The notes: generated from the sequence alone by a model not told the origin. Positions 1 to 9,247 are shown, numbered from the stretch's first letter. The stretch: 64,000 bases of DNA from Paenibacillus glucanolyticus NBRC 15330 (GCF_004000885.1 NZ_BIMC01000024.1:1-64000); one strand, 5' to 3'. Program-made: numbers and translations.

Positions 1-2201
1 CGGGCACCAAACCCGCGGCCGCCGTTGCCGCCGCGGTCGCCTTCGCCGCGCCCTTGACGGCGCGGCTTCATATCCACCATCTCAAAATCGATGGTGTGAT
101 CGTCCATGTTCACCTTCGCCACGCGAACCTTCACATCATCACCGATGCGGTATACCTTCGAGGTCCGCTCCCCGATGAGCGCCATATGACCCTCATCGAA
201 GTGATAATAATCATCGGTCATCGCGCTGAGGCGAATCAAGCCTTCAACCGTATTCTCCAGCTCAATGAACATGCCGAAGCTGGTCACGCTGCTGATAATG
301 CCTTCGAATTCTTCGCCGACCTTATCCAGCATGAACTCCGCTTTCTTGAGCGCTTCCGTATCCCGCTCGGCATCCACGGCCACACGTTCCCGTTCCGAGG
401 ATTGCTGCGCAATGTCAGCCATCCGGCCGGACAGATGCTCGTGGCGCTTCTCATTGAGCGCACCGCCGCTCTCCAGCACTTCCCGGATGACCCGATGAAT
501 GACCAGATCGGGATAACGCCGGATCGGAGACGTAAAGTGGGAATAATACTCTGCCGCAAGGCCGAAGTGGCCCGTGCTCTCCGCATCGTATTTCGCCTGC
601 TTCATCGAACGGAGCATCATCGTACTGAGCACGGTCTGCTCCTTCGTGCCTTGAATATCCTCCAGCAGGTTTTGCAGGGCGCGCGGATGGATCGAGTTGC
701 CCCGTCCCTTCACCTGATGCCCGAAATTGGCCGCGAACGCCATGAAGTTTTGCAGCTTCTCCTGATCCGGGTCCTCATGGATCCGGTAGATGAACGGCAC
801 CTTGAGCCAGTGGAAATGCTCAGCCACGGTTTCGTTGGCGGCCAGCATGAATTCTTCAATGATCTGCTCCGCGATGGAGCGTTCTCTTTTGACGATATCC
901 ACGGCTTTGCCGTTCTCATCCACGATAACCTTGGATTCCACAAAATCGAAATCCACCGCGCCCCGGCGCATCCGGCGATTCCGCAGCTTCAGCGCCAGCT
1001 CACGCATCAAGCGGAAATCATCGACGAGGTCACTGTAGCGCTCGATCAGCTCAGGATCCTCATCCACCAAAATTTTGCGCACATTATTGTACGTCATCCG
1101 TTCCTTCGTACGAATTACACTGGTGAAGATGTCGTGCTTCACGACCTTCATCTGCTCGTTGAATTCCATCTCGCAGGACATTGTCAGACGATCCACCTGC
1201 GGATTCAAACTGCAAATCCCGTTGGATAGACGGTGCGGCAGCATCGGAATCACCCGATCCACCAGATAGACGCTGCAGCCACGGTTATAGGCTTCCTTAT
1301 CCAGCTCAGAGCGCTCACGCACGTAATAGCTGACGTCGGCAATATGAACGCCCAGACGGAAGTTCCCGTTCGGCAAACGTTCTACATTCACTGCGTCATC
1401 GAGATCCTTGGCATCTTCGCCGTCAATCGTCACAATGTTCAGCCCGCGCAGATCGCGGCGGCCCTGCTGTACAATCTCATCTTCCGTAATGGAATCCGGC
1501 GCTGCATCCGCCTCGGCCAGCACTTCCTCCGGAAAACCCTCCGGCAGCTGGTGCTTGCGGATAATGGACAAAATATCGATGCCCGGATCATCCTTGTGAC
1601 CCAGAATCTCCACAACTTCGCCCTCGGCCGCAGCTCTTCCTTCCGGATAGCTGACCAGCTTCACCACAACCTTCACGCCATCAACAGCACCGTTTATGGC
1701 ATGCTTCGGAATAAAAATATCCCGGTTGATCCGTTTGTCATCCGGCAGCACGAAGCCATAGGCTTCATGGTTCTGGAACACGCCGACCACTTGCGTCACA
1801 GCGCGCGTCAAGATACGGACAACTTCGCCTTCCATTTTACCGCCGTCGTTTTGTTTGGAACTAATCTTGATTAAGACGATATCTCCGTTCATGGCACTCT
1901 TGAGATCATTGGCATGAATGTACACATCCGGGTGCTCCCGGTCGTCTGGAATCAGAAAAGCAAAGCCCTTCGCATGGGCCTGCAGACGTCCGCGCAGCAA
2001 AGACATCCGTTCCGGCACGCCATAGCGCTGGGTGCTTGTCAGGATGATTTTTCCGGATTGCTCAAGCTCATTCAGCAGCTTCAGAAACTCCCTGAATTCA
2101 TGGGCGTCTTCAATCGCAAAATGTTGTTCCAATTCCTGGTACGTCATCGGTTTGTATGCAGTTTCCCGCATAAAGTCCAATAAAATTTGTTCAGTTATCA
2201 T
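1..2201 (-). CDS. rnr: Ribonuclease R (3' end runs off the window)
   Basis: Processive 3'-to-5' exoribonuclease for structured RNA and, with SmpB/tmRNA, for mRNA decay. The minus-strand frame is open from ATG at 2201, behind a GAGGTGAT ribosome binding site, to the window edge (733 codons visible). In order: an N-terminal winged helix (about residues 1-65), cold-shock/OB domains (about 70-220), the RNB catalytic domain with the Asp cluster 'DGEDAKDLDDAV', and an S1 domain near the end ('GEEFEGIISSVTSFGMFIEL'). After S1 the frame enters an Arg/Lys/Gly-rich tail ('KPRRQGRGEGDRGGNGGRG') that is still open at base 1. The gene lies downstream of secG, an order common in Firmicutes; a hairpin terminator separates them. 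Identification is secure; the C-terminal end is not visible. Confidence 0.96.
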   Translation of the reverse strand, partial: MITEQILLDFMRETAYKPMTYQELEQHFAIEDAHEFREFLKLLNELEQSGKIILTSTQRYGVPERMSLLRGRLQAHAKGFAFLIPDDREHPDVYIHANDLKSAMNGDIVLIKISSKQNDGGKMEGEVVRILTRAVTQVVGVFQNHEAYGFVLPDDKRINRDIFIPKHAINGAVDGVKVVVKLVSYPEGRAAAEGEVVEILGHKDDPGIDILSIIRKHQLPEGFPEEVLAEADAAPDSITEDEIVQQGRRDLRGLNIVTIDGEDAKDLDDAVNVERLPNGNFRLGVHIADVSYYVRERSELDKEAYNRGCSVYLVDRVIPMLPHRLSNGICSLNPQVDRLTMSCEMEFNEQMKVVKHDIFTSVIRTKERMTYNNVRKILVDEDPELIERYSDLVDDFRLMRELALKLRNRRMRRGAVDFDFVESKVIVDENGKAVDIVKRERSIAEQIIEEFMLAANETVAEHFHWLKVPFIYRIHEDPDQEKLQNFMAFAANFGHQVKGRGNSIHPRALQNLLEDIQGTKEQTVLSTMMLRSMKQAKYDAESTGHFGLAAEYYSHFTSPIRRYPDLVIHRVIREVLESGGALNEKRHEHLSGRMADIAQQSSERERVAVDAERDTEALKKAEFMLDKVGEEFEGIISSVTSFGMFIELENTVEGLIRLSAMTDDYYHFDEGHMALIGERTSKVYRIGDDVKVRVAKVNMDDHTIDFEMVDMKPRRQGRGEGDRGGNGGRGFGA

Positions 2202-2343
2202 GATTATCACCTCGGGGAACCTGCAATTTCATCGTTCCTCTATCCATTCTTTACCTTCATATACACATACCCTAGTATACACGAAATTAATCTGCGGTAT
2301 CCTTCGGATCCACACGAAAGATATAATTTTCCATTTTTTAGGC

Positions 2344-2386
2344 AAATAAAAAACCCCCGCTCTTCCAAGAGTGAAAAAGCGAGGGT
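2344..2386 (-). terminator. Intrinsic terminator of secG
   Basis: Read on the minus strand, CCCTCGCT pairs with AGCGGGGG (one G-T pair) and is followed by TTTTTTATTT. It begins about ten bases beyond the secG stop codon and separates secG from rnr. Confidence 0.8.
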
Positions 2387-2396
2387 AACATTCTTG

Positions 2397-2627
2397 TTAT
2401 TTCAACATAGCAACAACGATGGCCAAAATCATAAATCCAGCTGCAAGACCTACCGTTGTGCGCTGCAGTACGAGATCCATACCGCGAGCCTTCGTTTTAC
2501 CAAAAAGATGTTCCGCACCGCCGGAGATGGCACCGGCAAGACCTGCGCTTTTCCCTTTTTGGAGAAGAACGACAGTAATCAACCCGATGGAGAAAATAAC
2601 AAGCAACACTTCAAAAAAAATAACCAT
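2397..2627 (-). CDS. secG: Preprotein translocase subunit SecG
   Basis: Small inner-membrane subunit of the SecYEG channel. The 76-residue product has two hydrophobic segments (about residues 3-22 and 53-73) joined by a loop with the SecG-typical 'VVLLQKGKSAGLAGAISGGA' stretch. I place the start at ATG 2627 because AGGAGGTGG lies 8 bases upstream. A GTG nine bases further upstream is in frame but falls inside that ribosome binding site. The gene ends at a strong terminator and is followed by rnr on the same strand. Confidence 0.95.
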   Translation of the reverse strand: MVIFFEVLLVIFSIGLITVVLLQKGKSAGLAGAISGGAEHLFGKTKARGMDLVLQRTTVGLAAGFMILAIVVAMLK

Positions 2628-2872
2628 GACTTCCACCTCCTACGTATGTAAACATCTGAATTTATTATCTTAAGAGACATTCTAGATTCTACATGAAAAA
2701 CAGCATTTTCATTGTACCACAGCTTTATCGACTTGACAAGAATAACAGGGATTAACAAGGGCCGGAACATTCTGTTCCCTGCTCGATCGGTTTTTTCCCC
2801 TATCAGAGCTTCCTAGTGAGGTTTAAACGTCTATCATGCTTCAATAGCATGTCCCTTGAAAATAATCCGCTT

Positions 2873-2922
2873 AAAAAAACGGCCTGCCTCCTTCTCCTTC
2901 AAAGGATAAGGATGACAGACCA
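2873..2922 (-). terminator. Strong intrinsic terminator downstream of the thioesterase gene
   Basis: On the minus strand a long stem (GGTCTGTC with GGCAGGCC, continuing through TCCTTaTCCTT with AAGGAgAAGGA) is followed by TTTTTTT. It starts 26 bases after the thioesterase stop codon. It is the main structure in the roughly 320-base stretch between secG and that gene; the rest should carry the secG promoter, which I could not define. Confidence 0.85.
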
Positions 2923-2947
2923 TCGGTTCCATAGCAGCTGCGCTGCT

Positions 2948-3397
2948 TTATTTCACCCGGAACGACCCCGTGCTGATCGCGACAAGATCGCCCTTCTCAT
3001 TCGTAATCTTGCAGTCCGTTGTCACCGAACGGTGGGTCTGGTGCACAATGCTTGCCGTTACGGTTAGCATTCCTGCCCTGGCGGGCATGACAAAATGCAC
3101 GTTAAGATTGCTAGTTACCGTGGACTCGCCGGGACGCTCCAGCATGACCGCAATGCCCATGGCATTATCCATCAATGAAGAGAGCACGCCTCCATGCACG
3201 ATCCCCATCATATTCATATGATGAGGCTGTGCATCCAGGGTTACAACAACCGCCTCCGAATTGGCAGACGCAAGCTTGCAGCCGAGATATCCCCAGAAGG
3301 TGGGCTCTGCCGCTTTGGTCATGGCTTCCATGTATGCCTCACGGTCGAATTCCGGCTGTCCGGCCTTCGTGTCCGGGTTGGTATTGGTATGATTCAT
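2948..3397 (-). CDS. PaaI-family (hotdog fold) acyl-CoA thioesterase
   Basis: Predicted cytosolic thioester hydrolase of the hotdog superfamily (149 residues). The family signature is visible in 'MNMMGIVHGGVLSSLMDNAMGIA', the HGG loop and helix typical of PaaI/YbdB-type enzymes, followed by strands such as 'TVTSNLNVHFVMPAR'. ATG 3397 is chosen because AGGAGGCGG lies just upstream; a longer reading to 3445 has no such site. The gene is transcribed alone, with its own terminator downstream. It lies next to the fatty-acid degradation locus, which would suit a role in clearing acyl-CoA esters, but the substrate cannot be read from the sequence. Confidence 0.85.
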   Translation of the reverse strand: MNHTNTNPDTKAGQPEFDREAYMEAMTKAAEPTFWGYLGCKLASANSEAVVVTLDAQPHHMNMMGIVHGGVLSSLMDNAMGIAVMLERPGESTVTSNLNVHFVMPARAGMLTVTASIVHQTHRSVTTDCKITNEKGDLVAISTGSFRVK

Positions 3398-3606
3398 CAG
3401 GCCGCCTCCTTTTTTTCTTATGACATTATTACATACGGTCTCCATTCCTGCCGCATACCATTTATGGGGTGATGATGTGAAATTCCGGTCGCTCCCATCC
3501 CGCTCGAGGCTTGCACGGCAAACGGTCTGCGTCCGGGATAATTCCGACCGATTTCTCCATTAAATCCGCCCGTCTCGACAGCATCCAACATGACCCATTC
3601 CATGCA

Positions 3607-5286
3607 TCAGCCTGTCGGTCTGCCTTCCTCTTCCTCCTCGAGGAGCTTGCGGCGCAGCACCTTGCCTACCATCGTCTTCGGCAGCGAGTCGCGGAACACA
3701 TACTGACGCGGCACCTTGTACGCAGCCAGTTGACTGCGGCAAAACTTCTCAAGGCCCGAAGGGTCCGGGGAAGCCCCGTCCTTCAGAACGATATACGCTT
3801 TTACCGTTTCTCCGCGATATTCGTCCTTGGTTCCAACGACTACCGCTTCCTTCACGGAAGGGTGCTCATACAGCACCTCCTCGATTTCCCGAGGATAAAT
3901 ATTGAAACCGCTTGCAATAATCATATCCTTCTTGCGGTCGATGATCGTAAAATACCCCTCTTCGTCCATCGTTGCCATATCGCCCGTGAACAGCCAGCCG
4001 TTGCGAAGCGTCTCAAAGGTCTCATCGGGCCGATTCCAATAACCCATCATCACCTGCGGCCCTTTCACGATCAGCTCGCCGGGTTCGCCGATCGGCATTT
4101 CATCGCCCGTATCCGGGTCGACCACCTTGGCATCGGTATCCGGAACCGGAACGCCGATCGAGCCGATTTTTCGTCTTCCCCAGATCGGATTCACATGGGT
4201 CACCGGCGAAGCCTCGGTCAGGCCATACCCTTCGATCAACCGGCCCTTCGTCAGCTCCTCGAATTTATCCTGCACCTCAACCGGAAGCCCGGCAGAGCCG
4301 CTGACGCAGGCATTGATCGAAGACAGATCATATTCCTTGATCCGCGGATGATTGATCAGGGCAATGTACATGGTCGGCGCGCCCGGGAAGAGTGTCGGCT
4401 TCATTTTTTTAATGAGGTCCAGGATCATGGTCACTTCAAATTTTGGCACCAGAATCAGCAAGCCTGCCCGGAAGATCGCTTGATTCAGCAGCACCGTCAG
4501 CCCGAACACGTGAAAACAAGGGAGTGCCGCCAGATACCGCTCTTTCCCATCCTCGACCTGGAAGCACCAGTTCGCCGACTGTACGGTATTGGCGATCAGA
4601 TTCATATGCGTCAGCATCACGCCTTTCGGGACACCGGTCGTGCCGCCGGTGTACTGCAGCAGGGCCAAATCCTTCTCGGCGTTCACGGATTCGCAGATCG
4701 GTTCATTCGAAGAGGCGGCTAGCAGCTTTTTGAAGGCATGAACACGGTCGCTGTAATGGACAACAGGAAGAGGACCATCCTTCTTGGCCTTGATCGGATA
4801 CAGGAGGTTCTTGGGGAACGGCAGATAGTCCGCCACGGATGTGACGATGAGATGCTGCAGCTCCGTCTCCTCAATCACGTTCTCGACCCGGGACACAAAC
4901 ATATCCATGGTGATGATGATTTTGGTACCGGAATCCTTCATCTGATGCGCGATTTCCCGCTCCATGTAGAGCGGGTTGGTCATCACGGCCACGCCTCCGG
5001 CAAGGAGCACGCCATAATACGAAATGACCACCTGCGGGCAGTTGGGCAGCATAATCGCTACCCGGTCACCCTTCTTGATCCCTTTGCTGCGGAGCGCGTT
5101 CGCCATACGGTAGGACGACTCCAGCAGACTTTTGTAATTGATCGTTTTGCCCATAAAATACATCGCCGGTCGATCCGGAAACTTTTGCGCCGACGTCACG
5201 AGAAATGAAGCCAAATTCTGTTTCGGATAATCAAAAGCGGGGGCTACTTCCGGTGGATAAAATGGCAGCCAAGGCTTTGCATCCAT
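3607..5286 (-). CDS. lcfA: Long-chain fatty acid-CoA ligase
   Basis: ATP-dependent activation of fatty acids to acyl-CoA through an acyl-adenylate, the entry step of beta-oxidation. The 559-residue product has the AMP-binding P-loop 'YTGGTTGVPKG' (near residue 213), the 'GYGLTEASPV' A5 motif, the 'GWLFTGDMATMDEEGYFTIIDRKKDMI' hinge region in adjoining parts, and a C-terminal Lys in 'LPKTMVGKVLRR'. Length and motifs match Bacillus LcfA. It is the last gene of the minus-strand fad group, 76 bases after fadE. In B. subtilis lcfA sits in an operon with fadR and etfBA; here it is at the far end of the cluster. FadR control is likely but no FadR box was found directly upstream. Confidence 0.93.
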   Translation of the reverse strand: MDAKPWLPFYPPEVAPAFDYPKQNLASFLVTSAQKFPDRPAMYFMGKTINYKSLLESSYRMANALRSKGIKKGDRVAIMLPNCPQVVISYYGVLLAGGVAVMTNPLYMEREIAHQMKDSGTKIIITMDMFVSRVENVIEETELQHLIVTSVADYLPFPKNLLYPIKAKKDGPLPVVHYSDRVHAFKKLLAASSNEPICESVNAEKDLALLQYTGGTTGVPKGVMLTHMNLIANTVQSANWCFQVEDGKERYLAALPCFHVFGLTVLLNQAIFRAGLLILVPKFEVTMILDLIKKMKPTLFPGAPTMYIALINHPRIKEYDLSSINACVSGSAGLPVEVQDKFEELTKGRLIEGYGLTEASPVTHVNPIWGRRKIGSIGVPVPDTDAKVVDPDTGDEMPIGEPGELIVKGPQVMMGYWNRPDETFETLRNGWLFTGDMATMDEEGYFTIIDRKKDMIIASGFNIYPREIEEVLYEHPSVKEAVVVGTKDEYRGETVKAYIVLKDGASPDPSGLEKFCRSQLAAYKVPRQYVFRDSLPKTMVGKVLRRKLLEEEEEGRPTG

Positions 5287-5362
5287 ACAAAACCAACCCT
5301 TTCCTAAGGAATGCTCCTTCTTTCCTACTCCAAGAAAAATCTCTCTCTGTTGAGGTAGCGGT

Positions 5363-7153
5363 TTATACCGTGTACCGTTCGTTCTTGACTACGCGTGCTG
5401 CGATGCTGCGCTTGAGCGCCACCGTATCAACCGGATTGCTGCGTGTCAGTTTCTTGAGCACCGACAGCTGCATGCGCAGCATATCGCCGGTTTCAACCGA
5501 GGCAAGCGTCTCTTTTGCGAGTGCTTCCATGCGCTGGAACGCCTCGTATGCATACACCTGCGTCATCTCGATCATGCTGGCTGCTTTTTCCTCCGACGTG
5601 CGGGCAATCTGCTTGCGGGTACGGAGCAATACACTCTCGAGGGCATAAATATCAATCATCATATCCGCCAGATTGGACAAGGCCTCCTGTTCTTTCTCCA
5701 GCTTCGTTCCAAACTTCTGAACCGCCAGACCGCCAGCGAGGAGGAAAATCTTCTTGCTCATGTCCAGGAAATGCGTTTCCTGCTCCAGTGTGCCCTCAAA
5801 GGTTTGACCTGGCACCAGCTGCAGCAGCTCGCCTTGGAGGCTCTGCGCTTTCTGCAGAAGCGCGATTTCGCCTTTCATGGCCTTCTTCACAAGTGTGCCG
5901 GGAATCAGGAGCCGGTTGATCTCGTTCGTGCCTTCGAAGATGCGGTTGATGCGGGAGTCGCGATAGATGCGTTCCACTTTATATTCTTGTATATACCCGT
6001 AGCCCCCGTGAATCTGAACCCCTTCATCTGCCACAAAATCGAGTCCTTCCGAACAGAACACCTTGTTGATTGAGCATTCAATCGCATAATCGGAGATCGC
6101 TGCAGCCGAGTGGATTCCCGCATCCTCTCCGTTGTAATCGATGTCCTGCATCGCTTCGTCAAGCAGTCCTGCGGTACGGTACACCATGCTCTCCATCACA
6201 AAGGCGGTGATGTTCATCTCGGCCAGCTTTTTGCGCATGAGCGGGAACTGCGAGATTGGCGTATCGAACTGTTTGCGTGTATTAGCATATTTCGCGCTCA
6301 GCTCAATGGATTCCTTTGCTGCACCGACGGTGCCGGCTGCCAATTTGTACCGTCCGATGTTCAGGATGTTAAAGGCAATCCGGTGTCCTTTTCCAATCTC
6401 GCCCAGCAGATTCTCCTTCGGTACCTTCACGTCTTCAAAAAAGAGCGGACGCGTCGAGGAGCCCTTGATGCCCATCTTCTTCTCTTCCGGCCCCAGCGTG
6501 AAGCCTTCCATCTCCTTCTCGACAATGAAAGCGGTGAAGTGCTCTCCGTCAATCTTGGCGTATACGATAAAGATATCCGCAAATCCGGCGTTAGTTATAT
6601 ATAGCTTCGATCCGTTCAAAATATAATACTCTCCGTCATCGGACAGGCGTGCCGTGGTTTTGGCACCCAGCGCATCTGAGCCGGAGGTCGGCTCCGTTAA
6701 ACAGTAAGCTGCGATTTTGGTACCGGTTGAGAGATCCGGCAGGTACTTCTGTTTCTGCTCGGTCGTGCCGAAGAACACGATCGGCAGCGTGCCGATTCCG
6801 ACATGAGCACCGAACGAAAGGGCAAAGGACGAGCCTTTGGCCAGGTTCTCGTTAATAATCGTGGAGCTGACTTTATCCAACCCGATGCCGCCGAACGGCT
6901 CCGGCACATCCGCCCCCAGCAGGCCCAGCTCACCGGCTTTGCGAAGCAGGTCTACCGTCATCTCATAATTCAGCTTCTCCAGCTCTTCATCATGCGGCAC
7001 CACTTCGCCCTCGATAAAGTCACGTACCGTCTCACCGATCATGCGGTGCTCCTCCGTGAAATCCTCCGGTGTCAGAATGCGCTGCACATCGGGATTGTCG
7101 ATGACAAAGCTGCCGCCTTTGATTTTCGGTTCTTTGGTTTGGTTATCGCTCAT
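5363..7153 (-). CDS. fadE: Acyl-CoA dehydrogenase (FadE type)
   Basis: FAD-dependent first oxidation of acyl-CoA to trans-2-enoyl-CoA, passing electrons to ETF (encoded nearby). The 596 residues are longer than the roughly 380 of short/medium-chain enzymes and fit the FadE/very-long-chain group with a C-terminal helical extension. Visible signatures are 'YCLTEPTSGSDA', 'GIKGSSTRPLFFEDV', 'RKQFDTPISQF' and 'QIHGGYGYIQEYKVERIYRD' with 'IFEGTNEI'. ATG 7153 follows AAAGGGGAAACC. The 658-base spacer between fadA and fadE, filled with palindromic repeats, makes it likely that fadE has its own promoter rather than relying on readthrough. Confidence 0.94.
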   Translation of the reverse strand: MSDNQTKEPKIKGGSFVIDNPDVQRILTPEDFTEEHRMIGETVRDFIEGEVVPHDEELEKLNYEMTVDLLRKAGELGLLGADVPEPFGGIGLDKVSSTIINENLAKGSSFALSFGAHVGIGTLPIVFFGTTEQKQKYLPDLSTGTKIAAYCLTEPTSGSDALGAKTTARLSDDGEYYILNGSKLYITNAGFADIFIVYAKIDGEHFTAFIVEKEMEGFTLGPEEKKMGIKGSSTRPLFFEDVKVPKENLLGEIGKGHRIAFNILNIGRYKLAAGTVGAAKESIELSAKYANTRKQFDTPISQFPLMRKKLAEMNITAFVMESMVYRTAGLLDEAMQDIDYNGEDAGIHSAAAISDYAIECSINKVFCSEGLDFVADEGVQIHGGYGYIQEYKVERIYRDSRINRIFEGTNEINRLLIPGTLVKKAMKGEIALLQKAQSLQGELLQLVPGQTFEGTLEQETHFLDMSKKIFLLAGGLAVQKFGTKLEKEQEALSNLADMMIDIYALESVLLRTRKQIARTSEEKAASMIEMTQVYAYEAFQRMEALAKETLASVETGDMLRMQLSVLKKLTRSNPVDTVALKRSIAARVVKNERYTV

Positions 7154-7245
7154 GATTGGTTTCCCCTTTCGGAATGTGGAATTAGGCGAAAAACAAGGAT
7201 TGCCTTGGTGGTGCTGGGATGCTATTTAAATGCATGGCTGTGAAA

Positions 7246-7302
7246 AAATACTGGTTGCTGCGTGCGCGGATTGTACTGGTATGTGACCATTCGATCGATC
7301 AA
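7246..7302. repeat. Short palindromic relative of the 140-base repeat
   Basis: GCTGCGTGCGCGGATTGTACT at the left edge resembles the end of the adjacent larger element (GCTGCGCGTGCGGATTGTCC). It pairs across a short loop with AGTACATCCG, giving a hairpin with the same outer stem as the full-length copy. I read it as a shortened copy lying in tandem with it; this rests on visual comparison only. Confidence 0.45.
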
Positions 7303-7319
7303 GTACATCCGGTGATAGT

Positions 7320-7462
7320 ACCGGTCGCTGCGCGTGCGGATTGTCCTTCCGATCGCTGTTGATTTTGGATTTCCGGAATGGGTCTATTAATAGTAGAAAT
7401 CCAAAATCAAAGGCGACCACTTCGTTTCTCCAGTACAATTCCGCCCTCTCCGCTGGGCTGAC
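7320..7462 (-). repeat. Dispersed palindromic repeat, copy A
   Basis: About 140 bases between fadA and fadE that match, in inverted orientation, the sequence at 31509-31648. Shared blocks on the minus strand include 'GTACTGGAGAA', 'TCGCCTTTG' and 'CAACAGCGATCGGAAG'. The core is a perfect 15-base inverted repeat (TTGATTTTGGATTTC and GAAATCCAAAATCAA, plus strand 7359-7410) around a 22-base loop, with a second outer stem (GGAATTGT with ACAATCC). No coding frame is conserved. It resembles the REP/MITE-like intergenic repeats of Bacillales. Together with the hairpins at 7527-7560, 7726-7748 and 7751-7765 it accounts for much of the 658-base spacer. Confidence 0.75.
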
Positions 7463-7526
7463 GCTCTGCCGGAAGCCCCCAACTTGCGGCTATCATTGCA
7501 TTCGCCTGTGGTTTGGAGTAAGTGGT

Positions 7527-7560
7527 GCGATGTCCGGTCCATGTACGGAGCGGACATCGC
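7527..7560. repeat. Inverted repeat in the fadA-fadE spacer
   Basis: GCGATGTCCG (7527-7536) and CGGACATCGC (7551-7560) form perfect 10-base arms around a 14-base spacer. There is no T-tract on either side, so it is not an obvious terminator. Two smaller hairpins (ATAAGTCC/GGACTTAT at 7726-7748 and CGGGG/CCCCG at 7751-7765) lie between it and the fadA stop codon. Confidence 0.5.
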
Positions 7561-7811
7561 TCCATGACCAGATAAGTAACGTGACAGAATTTGATAGATT
7601 GAAAATCTGGAATTTCTACTTTAAGGGATCAACTACTGTTGAGGTATTGATTCGTTCTTCAGGTGATCTCACCGATACTAGACTGTGGCTATCCCTCCCT
7701 GCCTTCAGCACCTTGGTCAGGAGGTATAAGTCCCTTTTGTGGACTTATTTCGGGGATTGGCCCCGGCTGAGACGCTCCAAGTCCCTCTTCCCTCTATCAC
7801 TAACCTCTTCC

Positions 7812-9002
7812 TTACGCTCCGGCGGCGTGCACCTCGAACACCCCGGCGGCGCCCATACCGCCGCCGATGCACATGCTCACGACGCCGTAACCGCCGCCGC
7901 GGCGGGCGAGCTCGGAGACGAGGCTGACGGTCAGCTTGGCGCCAGTGCAGCCGAGCGGGTGACCGAGCGCAATGGCACCGCCATTGACGTTGACCTTGCT
8001 CTCGTCAATGCCCAAGGCACGGATGATGTGCAGACATTGCGAAGCGAACGCTTCGTTAATCTCGAACACATCCACTTGATCCAGCTCGATCCCTGCCATG
8101 CGCAGCGCTTTCGGGATCGCTTCGACGGGTCCTACCCCCATAATCTCTGGCTCAACGCCCGCCAGGGCGAACGATCTGAAGGTAGCCAGCGGCGTGAGAC
8201 CCAGCTCCTCCGCTTTCTCGCGGCTCATGACGGCTACGGCTGCTGCACCGTCGCTCGTCTGGGACGCGTTGCCTGCGGTAACGGAACCGCCGAGGGCAAA
8301 GGCCGGCTTGAGCCTTGCCAATACCTCCGGGGAGGTATCCGGCCGCACCCCTTCATCCGTATCCACGACGAAGTTGCTGCTGCGGACCTTGCCCTGCTCA
8401 TCCGCGGCAGCCAGCGATACGTTCACGGGTACGATCTCGTCCCGGAACTTCCCTTCAGCGATGGCAGCCGCTGCCTTAGCGTGGCTGCTGGCCGCGAAGG
8501 CATCCTGCGCTTCGCGGGTAATGCCAAAGCGGCGGGCCACCTCCTCTGCGGTGTGTCCCATGCCGATGTATACCTCAGACATCTCCTCCACAATTGTCGG
8601 ATGCGGTGCTGGCTTGAAGCCGGTCATCGGCACATGGCTCATGCTCTCGACGCCGCCTGCCACGATGACTTCCGCATAGCCAAGCATAATGCGCTCTGCC
8701 GCAAAGGCGATCGCTTGCAGTCCCGAGGAGCAGAAGCGATTGACGGTCAGGGCAGGGACCGTCACCGGATATCCTGCATACAGCGAGATGATCCGCGCTA
8801 CGTTGAGACCCTGCTCACCCTCCGGCATTGCACAGCCGAGAATGATGTCCTCGACATCCTCTTTTTTTAGACCCGGCGCACGCTCAATGACGGCTTCCAA
8901 TACCGCCTTGCCAAGATCCTCTACGCGCGTCTGGGCGAAACTTCCTTTCTTTGCTTTCCCTACCGGAGTACGGGCAAGGGATACTATGACTGCTTCTCTC
9001 AT
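7812..9002 (-). CDS. fadA: Acetyl-CoA acyltransferase (3-ketoacyl-CoA thiolase)
   Basis: Thiolytic cleavage of 3-ketoacyl-CoA, the last step of each beta-oxidation cycle. The 396-residue product carries the nucleophilic Cys region 'NRFCSSGLQAIAFAAERI', the 'NEAFASQ' motif, the catalytic His in 'GGAIALGHPLGCTGA' and the second Cys in 'SMCIGGGMGAA'. ATG 9002 is preceded by GAGGTGA at 8 bases; an in-frame GTG three codons earlier overlaps that site. It follows fadN after 236 bases with no recognisable terminator, as in the B. subtilis fadN-fadA-fadE order, though the spacing here is much larger. Confidence 0.95.
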   Translation of the reverse strand: MREAVIVSLARTPVGKAKKGSFAQTRVEDLGKAVLEAVIERAPGLKKEDVEDIILGCAMPEGEQGLNVARIISLYAGYPVTVPALTVNRFCSSGLQAIAFAAERIMLGYAEVIVAGGVESMSHVPMTGFKPAPHPTIVEEMSEVYIGMGHTAEEVARRFGITREAQDAFAASSHAKAAAAIAEGKFRDEIVPVNVSLAAADEQGKVRSSNFVVDTDEGVRPDTSPEVLARLKPAFALGGSVTAGNASQTSDGAAAVAVMSREKAEELGLTPLATFRSFALAGVEPEIMGVGPVEAIPKALRMAGIELDQVDVFEINEAFASQCLHIIRALGIDESKVNVNGGAIALGHPLGCTGAKLTVSLVSELARRGGGYGVVSMCIGGGMGAAGVFEVHAAGA

Positions 9003-9247
9003 GCCATTCACCTCATCAACTTGAAATGGTTGAATCCAATTCGGATATGATTGCTGGACACTAATCGGCCATGATATGAATTTGTAACGGGTGGAGCTAA
9101 TTCAAGAGCCTCCATGATCTAACTTCAACAGCACGGATAACTGCCACCCACGCACTGTATGCCGGTTGATTTATCGAATCGCGTTTGACGAATGATAACT
9201 AATCTTTAACTGTAAAGCAGCTCTCTCCAAAACAGCTCTCATCACTC

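Noticed and set aside
3418..3603. 61-codon minus-strand frame downstream of lcfA
   Set aside because: No domain and no convincing ribosome binding site; it reads through ordinary spacer into the thioesterase promoter.
7341..8870. 509-codon plus-strand frame over the fadA region
   Set aside because: It covers a palindromic repeat and the antisense of thiolase; the thiolase motifs on the minus strand are complete.
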